Shown: piece after piece, positions 1 to 6,610 of the stretch
How the letters are laid out: each line of letters begins with the position of its first letter
Position numbering within the stretch: position 1 is the first letter of the stretch
NCBI GenBank assembly: GCA_039795875.1
Contig: JBDKKY010000013.1
Coordinates: forward strand, 1-21,739
Reading direction: 5' to 3'
Length of the DNA stretch: 21,739 bases
Source of the DNA: CAIZLB01 sp039795875
GTDB taxonomy: Bacteria; Patescibacteriota; Minisyncoccia; Phycocordibacterales; CAIZLB01
Position numbers and translations under genes: made by a program
Notes under the pieces: generated by a model
Told to the model about the DNA's origin: nothing
The model's input: the letters and a program-made list of their open reading frames with translations, nothing else
The model's database searches: none

Positions 1-592
1 TTTTACCAACAGACACACGCACCCGATCTCCAACGTGCACTTGTCGCAGTTGTGGAAATCCAACAACGTCGATCGGCGTCAATTCATTCACTAGAAAAGC
101 ACCAACAAGCACACCATCTTTATCATTATCATCAAGATAATTTCCCTCAATCACAAACTTCGACAAACCTGTAGCCGCATCTTCAGCCGAAGGGTTGATT
201 CCAGCGATAGACGCCGCTGCCTGATTTGGGGTTTCGTCTGAACGAAGAATCCGTCGATAATCAGCCTCGATCTTTCCACTGGCCAATGTTCGAGGAATAA
301 CATATTCTGTATTCTGAATATTTTTCAACACCTGCTCAATGTTTGTACTATTTTCAATAGCCGTCTTTTGGCGGAGTGTAGATACAATCACATCTCCCGT
401 ATATCGATCCTTACTTGCCTGAATTGAACTCTGAATAAGTCCTACCAGAATTCCATTTACCACAACCAAGTTTAAAAAAGTTAACATCATCACCAACACG
501 ATCAATGACGTAGTCCAAACACTGGCATGTTTCAATTGCCGTATCGCAAGATAGAATCCGATCCTCCAATTACTAGCCTTTTTATGTCTCAT
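1..592 (-). CDS. FtsX/MacB-type ABC transporter permease, N-terminal part
   Basis: This gene is cut by the window edge, so only the first 197 codons are present. It starts at ATG 592 (MRHKKASNWRIGFYLAIRQL), six bases after the stop of the adaptor gene, so the two are co-transcribed. One strong membrane helix lies at about residues 27-54, followed by an extracytoplasmic region (SKDRYTGDVIVST...), which matches the start of the FtsX/MacB permease fold with its large MacB_PCD-type domain after TM1. Family knowledge: such permeases pair with a MacA/HlyD adaptor and a LolD/MacB ATPase to move substrates or act mechanically across the envelope. The ATPase is not visible and would be expected just outside the window. 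The substrate is unknown. Confidence 0.8.
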   Translation of the reverse strand, partial: MRHKKASNWRIGFYLAIRQLKHASVWTTSLIVLVMMLTFLNLVVVNGILVGLIQSSIQASKDRYTGDVIVSTLRQKTAIENSTNIEQVLKNIQNTEYVIPRTLASGKIEADYRRILRSDETPNQAAASIAGINPSAEDAATGLSKFVIEGNYLDDNDKDGVLVGAFLVNELTPIDVVGFPQLRQVHVGDRVRVSVGK

Positions 593-598
593 TAGTTT

Positions 599-2269
599 TT
601 ATTTTACGGCTTTAATACTGTAAATAATATGCCAACCCTCAGAAAGACCCTCTAGTATTTCGATTTCACCTTCGTTATTTATCTGTCCGGTCTTCACTTC
701 CACAACAATGACTTCTTTTTTATCAGCCAATACATCTGCACATGCGGGAACCAATACAGGCGTTGTAGTTGCACCGAGTGATTCTGGAGTCTCTTTCATA
801 CAAGCGGCTGAATTTAAGATATACACTTTTTTAATTCCCTTCTCCAAAAACAGTGCCGACTGTGGAATCACCAATACGTTTTGTCGTCGATCAGTCTCAA
901 TAGAAATATTTGCTGTCATACCCGATTTGATTCGAGAGTCTTTATCAACAAATTGAATCTTAGTTCTGTAGGTTGAAACACCATCCTTGATAGTTTCTGC
1001 CGGGTCAACTGAGATAATAGTTGCTGTAAAGAACACGTCGCGACCATATGCATCAAGAGAAACTTTGGCAATCTGTCCAACAACAAGTTTGGCAATGTCA
1101 TTTTCAGAAACATACGTTTCGATTTGATATTCTCCATCATTCAACAGTCCGATGATCGGTGTGTTTGGCGATGCGATCTCCCCTTCTTTGATATCAACTT
1201 TTGTGATCACACCATCAAATGGCGCTCGAATAATCGTCTTGGCGATCATTGCCTGCGCACTCTGGACTCCTGCTTGAGCACTCTGTACATTGGCTCGTTG
1301 AATATCCAAGTCTGTAGTTGCACCTGTTGTCTTAACAGCCAGCCGTTGTTCGGCCAATGTAACTGCATTTTTACTATTGTTATATGCGATCTCGGCTTGA
1401 TTCAGTGAAGCAACCGCTGCTGCGAATGCAGTTCGAGCAGAGGCAATATCTGTCTTTTTAGCAGAAATGTCCGCATAGGTTGCATCGTTCGCACCGACTT
1501 GCTCTGAGACAATAGAAATACCCGTGTTGGCATCATTTATAAAATTTTGTGTTGCCGTGATGTATTCTCGAATCTTGGGTAGATTAGTGATACTTGTATC
1601 CTTGCTCCATATTGTGAGCATCTCACCAATCTTCAATCGTTGCATGTTTAGAGAATTTCGTAGATTTGGATTTTGATCAATGTAATACAAAAATTCTGGA
1701 TTGGCACTTCGAGGGTTTCGGAATGAATTATCAACTTTAAAACGGATAGCATCATCAGCTTTTGTATAGATGTCTCGCAATTGATCTGACAGAGACTGGG
1801 TATTAAGGGCTAGTTCTCGTTTAGCATTTTCAAATTCATTGGCAGTCAAAGTCACATCCTCTTTCTTACTTCCAGATTGAATATCTCGAAGTCGAGCACT
1901 TTCGGAAGCAGCTAGAGCATAGTTTTTGTTCAAAGAAGAAGTATAATCTCCGTTTTCTAGAGAAGCCAGGATTTGACCTTTCTTGACCATAGCTCCTACT
2001 TTTACATTGACCCGACTCACACGTCCGGCAGTCTCAAAACCCATATCGACATTTTTGGCCGCAATGACCTTACCTGTCAAAGATACTTCTTGAACGAATT
2101 CTTGAGGAGCAACATTATATACATATGTACCGGTGTCTTTATTGCCGTCTCGAAGACCCATCAATATGATGATAATGATGACGACAGCAGGAATCCAGAC
2201 TTTTTTTTGTCCCTTTCGAGCCCAAATGCCTTTAAAAAATGATTTTGTTTTAGCTAAGACAGTTTTCAT
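599..2269 (-). CDS. HlyD/MacA-family periplasmic-adaptor-like protein
   Basis: A 556-residue membrane-fusion (adaptor) protein. Residues 1-45 hold a basic cytoplasmic stretch and one membrane anchor (VWIPAVVIIIIILMG). A biotinyl/lipoyl-like segment follows (GFETAGRVSRVNVKVGAMVKKGQILASL), then a long alpha-helical hairpin rich in Ala, Gln and Asn, then the return half of the lipoyl domain (IIRAPFDGVITKVDIKEGEI) and a beta-barrel region with SVDPAE and IKSGMTANISI. This is the MacA/HlyD layout. The reading frame is open back to 2287, but ATG 2269 is preferred because a TGC-TATACT extended -10 box ends six bases before it. Six bases separate its stop from the permease start. A CPR cell is thought to lack a canonical outer membrane, so the adaptor more likely works with the permease on one membrane. 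The substrate is not known. Confidence 0.9.
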   Translation of the reverse strand: MKTVLAKTKSFFKGIWARKGQKKVWIPAVVIIIIILMGLRDGNKDTGTYVYNVAPQEFVQEVSLTGKVIAAKNVDMGFETAGRVSRVNVKVGAMVKKGQILASLENGDYTSSLNKNYALAASESARLRDIQSGSKKEDVTLTANEFENAKRELALNTQSLSDQLRDIYTKADDAIRFKVDNSFRNPRSANPEFLYYIDQNPNLRNSLNMQRLKIGEMLTIWSKDTSITNLPKIREYITATQNFINDANTGISIVSEQVGANDATYADISAKKTDIASARTAFAAAVASLNQAEIAYNNSKNAVTLAEQRLAVKTTGATTDLDIQRANVQSAQAGVQSAQAMIAKTIIRAPFDGVITKVDIKEGEIASPNTPIIGLLNDGEYQIETYVSENDIAKLVVGQIAKVSLDAYGRDVFFTATIISVDPAETIKDGVSTYRTKIQFVDKDSRIKSGMTANISIETDRRQNVLVIPQSALFLEKGIKKVYILNSAACMKETPESLGATTTPVLVPACADVLADKKEVIVVEVKTGQINNEGEIEILEGLSEGWHIIYSIKAVK

Positions 2270-2284
2270 GGGTCGAGTATAGCA
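2270..2284 (-). promoter_or_regulatory. Extended -10 promoter of the adaptor-permease operon
   Basis: On the minus strand TGC is followed by TATACT (2281 down to 2276) and six bases later by ATG 2269. Transcription should start at or within a base of the ATG, giving a leaderless mRNA. No -35 match is seen, which is usual for extended -10 promoters. Confidence 0.7.
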
Positions 2285-2326
2285 CAAAGTGTATGGATTT
2301 ATAGGCGCCTAACGGCGACCCGAAGG

Positions 2327-2356
2327 TTGACTGGCTTATCGGACTATGCATATACT
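2327..2356 (+). promoter_or_regulatory. Candidate promoter of the small gene at 2404
   Basis: TTGACT (2327-2332), an 18-base spacer and TATACT (2351-2356). This would leave a leader of about 40 bases before ATG 2404, with a weak hairpin near 2368-2386. It lies divergent to the adaptor promoter. Confidence 0.55.
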
Positions 2357-2403
2357 GAGGTCACTTCGAGGGGTAGTCCTTCGATTTAAACCTTTTTACC
2401 CAT

Positions 2404-2652
2404 ATGCCAGCAAAGCTACACGAATTTGAGACCGGCGACATAGTCACTCCTGTGACGGAAATTAGAGGAATAACCTTTCCGATAGGAGTGGAAGGTGTTA
2501 TCACAACAATATCCACCAAGGGTTGCATTACCGTAGGAGTAAAACACAAAGATGCATACCCGGGAAGCGATGGATCTAGCGGGTTTGCACCTGAGTACGT
2601 GCACCGATACTCCGTCTGGCATGACAAAACCCGGTTGGTCCGCCGACTCTAA
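2404..2652 (+). CDS. Small hypothetical protein, possible SH3-like fold
   Basis: An 82-residue protein without signal peptide or membrane helix. The core FETGDIVTPVTEI...FPIGVEGVITTI...CITVGVKH resembles the beta-rich, glycine-punctuated pattern of small SH3-like domains (GDIV ... G..G.I ... V.V). That assignment is an impression from the pattern and not a firm family match. Support for it being real: a promoter-like pair upstream (2327-2356), an intrinsic terminator directly after the stop, and base composition more GC-rich than the flanking typA. The reverse frames here are probably shadows. There is no Shine-Dalgarno sequence before the ATG. Confidence 0.55.
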   Translation: MPAKLHEFETGDIVTPVTEIRGITFPIGVEGVITTISTKGCITVGVKHKDAYPGSDGSSGFAPEYVHRYSVWHDKTRLVRRL

Positions 2653-2656
2653 GCAC

Positions 2657-2700
2657 AGCCGTTACCCACCCTCCCCAGGTGCGTAACGGCGCTTTTATTT
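2657..2700 (+). terminator. Intrinsic terminator after the small gene, plus second hairpin
   Basis: GCCGTTAC (2658-2665) pairs with GTAACGGC (2683-2690), followed by CTTTTATTT. Just beyond lies another hairpin, CACCCC (2701-2706) with GGGGTG (2712-2717), which has no T-tract and sits upstream of the typA promoter. Confidence 0.75.
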
Positions 2701-2756
2701 CACCCCTCAAGGGGGTGTAATATGTAAAATTTATAAGGAAATTCGAGGGGTTATTA

Positions 2757-2791
2757 TTGCATCAGCACGATTTTTGTGTCACAATGACCCG
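2757..2791 (+). promoter_or_regulatory. typA promoter, leaderless layout
   Basis: A weak -35 TTGCAT (2757-2762), a 17-base spacer ending in TGT, and the -10 box CACAAT (2780-2785), six bases before ATG 2792. The spacing equals that of the other leaderless promoters in the window. Confidence 0.55.
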
Positions 2792-4594
2792 ATGCAAAAT
2801 GACATAAGAAATATCGCCATTATCGCTCACGTGGACCACGGCAAGACAACTCTCGTTGACGCCATGCTTAAATACACCGGTGCTATAAAAGAAGACGCAG
2901 GGAGTATGGACTCTAACTCTATCGAACAAGAACGAGGTATTACTATTTACGCTAAAAATGCTTCTCTTGTATACAAAGGCCATAAGATCAACATCGTGGA
3001 CACACCAGGTCACGCCGATTTTGGTTCAGAAGTAGAGCGAGTACTTCGATCTATCGACACAGTGCTTCTTTTGGTTGATGCCCAAGAAGGACCAATGCCT
3101 CAAACACGTTTCGTATTGAAAAAATCTCTTGAACTAGGATTACGACCTATTATTATTATGAATAAATTGGATAAGCCTGCTGCTGATCCGAAACGAGTTC
3201 ATGATGAGATCTTGGAACTATTTATCGAACTTGGTGCTGAAGATGCACAGTTAGACTTTCCTGTTGTGTACGCCATCGGACGAAGTGCTGTGGCCAAACG
3301 AGAACTGTCAGAAGAGTTTGTAAATCTTGATCCGCTATTTGATATGATTCTTGAACATATTCCTGCAGCAACTCCAACACGAACAGATGATGTTTTTGTT
3401 GCCCAACCTTTCAACCTTGCCTATGACAACTTTGTAGGACGACTTGCCTTGTGCCGAGTGTGGAACGGAACAACATCTGTTGGTAAGGCTGTGACTATTT
3501 TAAATAAAGATAAATCTCCTCGTACAGGAAAGATTATCAAACTGTATAGTTTCGAAGGGCAAACACGAACTGAGGCAGAGAGTGCACAAGTTGGAGATAT
3601 CGTTATGGTGGCAGGTCTTCCAGATATCTTTATCGGAGAAACTATCACATCAGACGCGTCTATCGAACCACTTACTTCTATCGGTGTAGACGAGCCAACT
3701 ATTGCTCTTAATTTTTTGGTTAACAACTCTCCATTTGCTGGACGAGAAGGAAAATATGTTACAAGTCGACAGATTCGAGATCGACTAGAAAAAGAACTTG
3801 AGGTAAACGTAGGATTGAAAGTAGATTTTGATACAGCATCAGGAGATACATTTAAAGTATATGGCCGAGGAGAATTGCACGTAGCCGTTCTTCTAGAGCA
3901 AATGCGACGAGAAGGATTTGAGGTTCAGGTTTCAAACCCAGAAGTTATTATCAAAGATGTTGATGGTGTAAAATCAGAACCGTTTGAAGAAGTCGTGATC
4001 GATGTACCCGCAGAATTTTCAGGAGCAGTTATTGAAAAACTCGGAAAGAGAAAAGCGTTGATGACACAGATGACAGAGCGAGACAATATCACACGTCTTG
4101 TATTTGAAATGCCAACACGAGGACTACTTGGATATCGAGGACAGTTTATGATCGATACAAAAGGAGAAGGAATTCTTTCATCACGATTTATCGCCTTTCG
4201 ACCACATGTTGGGGTTATCGAAAAACGAGAAGTAGGTTCTATGGTTTCTATGGAAAATGGAAAAGCACTTACCTTCGCACTCGGAAACTTGCAAACACGG
4301 GGCGTTCTATATATCGGACCAAGTACAGAAGTATATGCAGGTATGGTTGTTGGAAACACATCTAAAGGAGAAGAGATGGAGGTTAACCCAACTAAAGGTA
4401 AACAACTTACAAACATGCGAGCTTCTGGAACAGACGAGATGATCATGCTTGTTCCCCCTTATACGATCTCTATCGAGCGAGGATTGGAAACAATGCAAGA
4501 TGATGAATTCCTGGAAATAACTCCGGAAAGTGTACGACTACGAAAGAAAGGTTTGACCAAGACTGATCGAGAAATGATGAAGAAGAAGGCATAG
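2792..4594 (+). CDS. typA: Translational GTPase TypA/BipA
   Basis: A 600-residue ribosome-binding GTPase of the EF-G/LepA family, acting in ribosome assembly and stress adaptation. All GTPase motifs are present: G1 AHVDHGKTT (residues 12-20), G2 ERGITI, G3 DTPGHADFG and G4 NKLDKP. After the G domain come the EF-Tu-like domain 2, the EF-G domain III and V regions and the TypA-specific C-terminal domain (NMRASGTDEMIMLVPP). The length is normal for the family. An in-frame ATG at 2774 exists, but MQNDIRNIAIIAHVDHGK is the family N-terminus, and a -10-like box ends six bases before 2792. Arginine codons are mostly CGA. The gene stands alone, with a strong terminator downstream. Confidence 0.96.
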   Translation: MQNDIRNIAIIAHVDHGKTTLVDAMLKYTGAIKEDAGSMDSNSIEQERGITIYAKNASLVYKGHKINIVDTPGHADFGSEVERVLRSIDTVLLLVDAQEGPMPQTRFVLKKSLELGLRPIIIMNKLDKPAADPKRVHDEILELFIELGAEDAQLDFPVVYAIGRSAVAKRELSEEFVNLDPLFDMILEHIPAATPTRTDDVFVAQPFNLAYDNFVGRLALCRVWNGTTSVGKAVTILNKDKSPRTGKIIKLYSFEGQTRTEAESAQVGDIVMVAGLPDIFIGETITSDASIEPLTSIGVDEPTIALNFLVNNSPFAGREGKYVTSRQIRDRLEKELEVNVGLKVDFDTASGDTFKVYGRGELHVAVLLEQMRREGFEVQVSNPEVIIKDVDGVKSEPFEEVVIDVPAEFSGAVIEKLGKRKALMTQMTERDNITRLVFEMPTRGLLGYRGQFMIDTKGEGILSSRFIAFRPHVGVIEKREVGSMVSMENGKALTFALGNLQTRGVLYIGPSTEVYAGMVVGNTSKGEEMEVNPTKGKQLTNMRASGTDEMIMLVPPYTISIERGLETMQDDEFLEITPESVRLRKKGLTKTDREMMKKKA

Positions 4595-4602
4595 CACATC
4601 AC

Positions 4603-4637
4603 AAAAAAACACCTTATTCTACAAGGTGTTTTTTTGT
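4603..4637 (+). terminator. typA terminator
   Basis: A perfect stem of aaaaacacctt and aaggtgttttt around a short loop (attctac), ending in a run of seven T. The A-run on the left also makes it usable from the other strand. Confidence 0.85.
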
Positions 4638-4658
4638 GGGTGTGTGATTTGGTAGTGC

Positions 4659-4688
4659 TTGACTTTTACTATATATCCATGGTATAAT
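4659..4688 (+). promoter_or_regulatory. Promoter of the first PEP-CTERM gene
   Basis: TTGACT (4659-4664), an 18-base spacer ending in TGG, and a consensus TATAAT (4683-4688). The leader to ATG 4752 is about 57 bases, rich in A and C and lacking a Shine-Dalgarno sequence. Confidence 0.7.
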
Positions 4689-4751
4689 ATATATGTATAG
4701 GTAAAGAGCCTATCGCCAACAAAAAACAAACACTCCCACCCTTCCCGCACA

Positions 4752-5321
4752 ATGAAAACTCTTCAAATTCTTCTCTTCTTCCTCTTCGCTCTCAGTGCCC
4801 GCGCGACCACAGTGTTCGCGTTCGGCGGACAAGGTTATGTCAGTCAAAACCTGACTCACACCATGAGTCAGGCCAATGGCTTCAACATCGACTTCTTCGG
4901 GACCCAGGACTTGAATAATCCCCGGGCAATGATCGACGTCTTCGCCCGAGAAACCTCGAGTCCTTCGAACCTAACCATTCTCCAAATTCTCTCCGGCGAC
5001 GGTTCCGACCTCGCTGTCGGGAATTATCCGGAGGCAACGTGGTTTGAACCGGGACACCCTGGAATCATCTTCTCCACAGGGAGCAGAGGGTTCAACGATA
5101 CAGACAGCTGGTTTAATGTTTTGGAACTCCAATGGGGTACAGACAACAAGCCGACAGTCCTGGCCGTTGACTTCTACCTTAAGGAGAATATTCCGAATAC
5201 GAACTGGGTCCGAGGGTCTATCCGCTTCAACTCGAACATCCCTGTAGGCCAAGTGCCGGAACCCAGTTCAGCCTTGCTGATCCTGGTTGCAGCCCTCGGC
5301 CTCACCCGTCGGAATCGCTAA
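4752..5321 (+). CDS. PEP-CTERM sorting-signal secreted protein 1
   Basis: A 189-residue exported protein. An N-terminal signal peptide (MKTLQILLFFLFALSARA, cleavage after about residue 18) precedes a beta-rich body without recognisable enzymatic motifs. The last 22 residues are a classic PEP-CTERM tripartite signal: VPEP (168-171), a hydrophobic helix SSALLILVAALGL, and the basic end TRRNR. Family knowledge: PEP-CTERM proteins are processed at the membrane by an exosortase and are usually envelope or exopolysaccharide-associated proteins of diderm bacteria such as Verrucomicrobia and Proteobacteria. No exosortase gene is in the window. The gene is more GC-rich and far less CGA-biased than its neighbours, which suggests transfer. 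The body function is unknown. Confidence 0.85.
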   Translation: MKTLQILLFFLFALSARATTVFAFGGQGYVSQNLTHTMSQANGFNIDFFGTQDLNNPRAMIDVFARETSSPSNLTILQILSGDGSDLAVGNYPEATWFEPGHPGIIFSTGSRGFNDTDSWFNVLELQWGTDNKPTVLAVDFYLKENIPNTNWVRGSIRFNSNIPVGQVPEPSSALLILVAALGLTRRNR

Positions 5322-5343
5322 CTCAGCGAGAGAAGAACCTGAT

Positions 5344-5379
5344 CCTTATCGGAGCCCTGTGCCGATAAGGGTCTTTTTT
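5344..5379 (+). terminator. Terminator after PEP-CTERM gene 1
   Basis: CCTTATCGG (5344-5352) pairs with CCGATAAGG (5362-5370) around a nine-base loop, followed by GTCTTTTTT. Confidence 0.88.
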
Positions 5380-5381
5380 AT

Positions 5382-5433
5382 TTGACACATTTATATAAAT
5401 ATAGCACCATGAACATATCGGACAAAAGTCCGA
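5382..5433 (+). promoter_or_regulatory. Upstream region of PEP-CTERM gene 2: -35 box and leader hairpin
   Basis: A consensus TTGACA (5382-5387) is followed by AT-rich sequence, but no good -10 box stands at the usual distance. A perfect small hairpin, TCGGAC-aaaa-GTCCGA (5418-5433), sits about 24 bases before ATG 5458 and could be an operator or a leader stem. Confidence 0.4.
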
Positions 5434-5457
5434 CAACACTGAACCCAACTCACACCC

Positions 5458-6009
5458 ATGAAATTCTGTTTGCTCCTTCTCGCACTGTTCCCAGTCACAA
5501 CCCAGGCAAGTACACTTGTCGTTACCACACATGGTCACACCTCAACCCTCACCTCAAATGAGGGGTACAACTTCCAGGCCATAGTCATTGACGACCGCTT
5601 CATCCGCCTCGTCGTCAACAAGCCTGAAGGCGAGACCTGGGCACTCCTCCTTGGAGTCCCCCAGGGTCAGACCCTGGCTGACGGATTCTACGAACCCATC
5701 CCAGGCAATGATTCCTTCGATGCCTACCCCAACATGTTAGGCGCAGGATTCAGTATTGCCGGCACTAACCCACTAACAGGAACCATGGGGGGAGCGAACA
5801 CCACAAGTGGAAGCTTCACCTTGTCAGGTCTCGGGCTTACAGGCAGCACAGTCAACGCGTTCCGCCTCGACTTCGACGTTCGCGCAAACGGGCGCCAAAC
5901 GGGTTATGCGGAATTCAACCCGACTTCGGTCCCCGAGCCCGGAAGCACCTTCATGATGCTCTGTCTCGGACTCGGCGTTCTGACGATTCATCGCCGGAAA
6001 ACCAAGTGA
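5458..6009 (+). CDS. PEP-CTERM sorting-signal secreted protein 2
   Basis: A 183-residue exported protein with a signal peptide (MKFCLLLLALFPVTTQAS) and a C-terminal PEP-CTERM signal: VPEP (158-161), a hydrophobic stretch GSTFMMLCLGLGVLTI and the basic tail HRRKTK. The body is beta-rich and Gly/Thr/Asn-rich, with no catalytic motif that I recognise, and it is not an obvious duplicate of the first PEP-CTERM protein. The gene is GC-rich and ends in TGA. It follows the first PEP-CTERM gene by 136 bases and has its own terminator, so the two are adjacent units and not a tight operon. The leader is C-rich without a Shine-Dalgarno sequence, like that of its neighbour. Confidence 0.85.
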   Translation: MKFCLLLLALFPVTTQASTLVVTTHGHTSTLTSNEGYNFQAIVIDDRFIRLVVNKPEGETWALLLGVPQGQTLADGFYEPIPGNDSFDAYPNMLGAGFSIAGTNPLTGTMGGANTTSGSFTLSGLGLTGSTVNAFRLDFDVRANGRQTGYAEFNPTSVPEPGSTFMMLCLGLGVLTIHRRKTK

Positions 6010-6033
6010 CCACAAGGTCCCTCGAGGAATTCA

Positions 6034-6067
6034 GCCTTCCCGCGACAGCGCGTGGGAGGCCCTTTTT
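6034..6067 (+). terminator. Terminator after PEP-CTERM gene 2
   Basis: A GC-rich hairpin: CCTTCCC-GCG, loop ACAG, CGC-gt-GGGAGG, followed by CCCTTTTTT. The GC-rich stem matches the foreign look of the gene it follows. Confidence 0.8.
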
Positions 6068-6085
6068 TATTTATATATAATAGTG

Positions 6086-6098
6086 TATACTCCATTTC
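6086..6098 (+). promoter_or_regulatory. secG -10 box, leaderless layout
   Basis: TATACT (6086-6091) is followed by seven bases and then ATG 6099, so the mRNA should start at or next to the start codon. Confidence 0.65.
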
Positions 6099-6329
6099 AT
6101 GTTAACAGCTATTCTAAAAGGTCTGCCTTATATTCAAATCGTTCTAGCGGTCCTACTTGTTACTCTTGTTTTAATACAAAAGACAGATAGTGACGCCGGA
6201 GGTTCTTTTGGTGGTAGCAGTGATTCTTCATGGCATACACGTCGAGGGGGTGAGCAAGTTATTTTTGTCCTTACAATTATCATTTCTATAGTCTTTGTTG
6301 CTTCAGTTATTCTAGACTTGTGGGCTTAG
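6099..6329 (+). CDS. secG: Preprotein translocase subunit SecG
   Basis: A 76-residue membrane protein with two helices (about residues 8-27 and 52-73) joined by a Gly/Ser-rich cytoplasmic loop (SDAGGSFGGSSDSSW). This is the SecG signature: first helix ending in LVLIQ, the loop with GGSFGG, then a hydrophobic second helix. SecG is the accessory subunit of the SecYEG channel that stimulates SecA-driven export. The length is typical. A dispersed repeat and terminator element follows the stop within a few bases. The gene lies between the PEP-CTERM pair and rnj. Confidence 0.93.
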   Translation: MLTAILKGLPYIQIVLAVLLVTLVLIQKTDSDAGGSFGGSSDSSWHTRRGGEQVIFVLTIIISIVFVASVILDLWA

Positions 6330-6332
6330 TTA

Positions 6333-6425
6333 AGGCTCAAATACCTTTTCACCGGACTCTACACTGGGTCGATTCGAGACAAAAAATAAGCATCTCTATC
6401 GTGAGTGCTTATTTTTTGTTGAGAA
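6333..6425 (+). repeat. Dispersed terminator element, copy E1
   Basis: The copy after secG. It starts with a conserved stretch (GGCTCAAATACCTT, CACCGG, ACTCTACACTG). A 14-bp perfect stem follows, from 6379-6392 to 6406-6419, whose 13-base loop carries CTCTATCGTGAG (6394-6405), and it ends in TTTTTTGTTGAG. The hairpin should act as the secG terminator and, from its A/T arms, in both directions. The same loop sequence and flanks recur at 17609-17740 and 18535-18630. Confidence 0.85.
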
Positions 6426-6431
6426 CTCGAC

Positions 6432-6459
6432 TTGACATACAGTTAGAATTTGCTATTAT
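6432..6459 (+). promoter_or_regulatory. rnj promoter
   Basis: A consensus TTGACA (6432-6437), a 16-base spacer ending in TGC, and TATTAT (6454-6459). This is an extended -10 plus -35 promoter and one of the best in the window. It predicts a leader of about 145 bases. Confidence 0.75.
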
Positions 6460-6464
6460 ATAAG

Positions 6465-6610
6465 TATTAATTTTCTCCGCTGGTTTGAAGATCCTGCAGT
6501 CTGTACCTATACTACTGCGTCGATCTCGCTTTTTTGACACGAAAAATACGTTACGCAAGCAAAGCGACCCTTAGCGATGAACATTACATTTACAAACTAA
6601 ATATAAAACA
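6465..6610 (+). promoter_or_regulatory. Long rnj 5' leader with hairpin and micro-ORF
   Basis: The leader is unusually long for this genome. It contains a GCAGT/ACTGC stem (6496-6500 with 6514-6518), a T-run at 6530-6535 and a seven-codon open frame, MNITFTN (6577-6600), ending ten bases before the rnj ATG. There is no Shine-Dalgarno sequence. Autoregulation of the RNase through its leader is plausible but unproven. Confidence 0.4.

Noticed and set aside
2367..2376. TTCGAGGGGT shared by the leaders of the small gene and typA
   Set aside because: A single shared 10-mer is expected many times by chance in 21.7 kb.
2657..2717. Possible integron attC site from paired GTTAC/GTAAC and nearby CTAACGGC
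   Set aside because: The arms do not follow the GTTRRRY core pattern, there is no integrase or attC array, and the structure fits a plain terminator.
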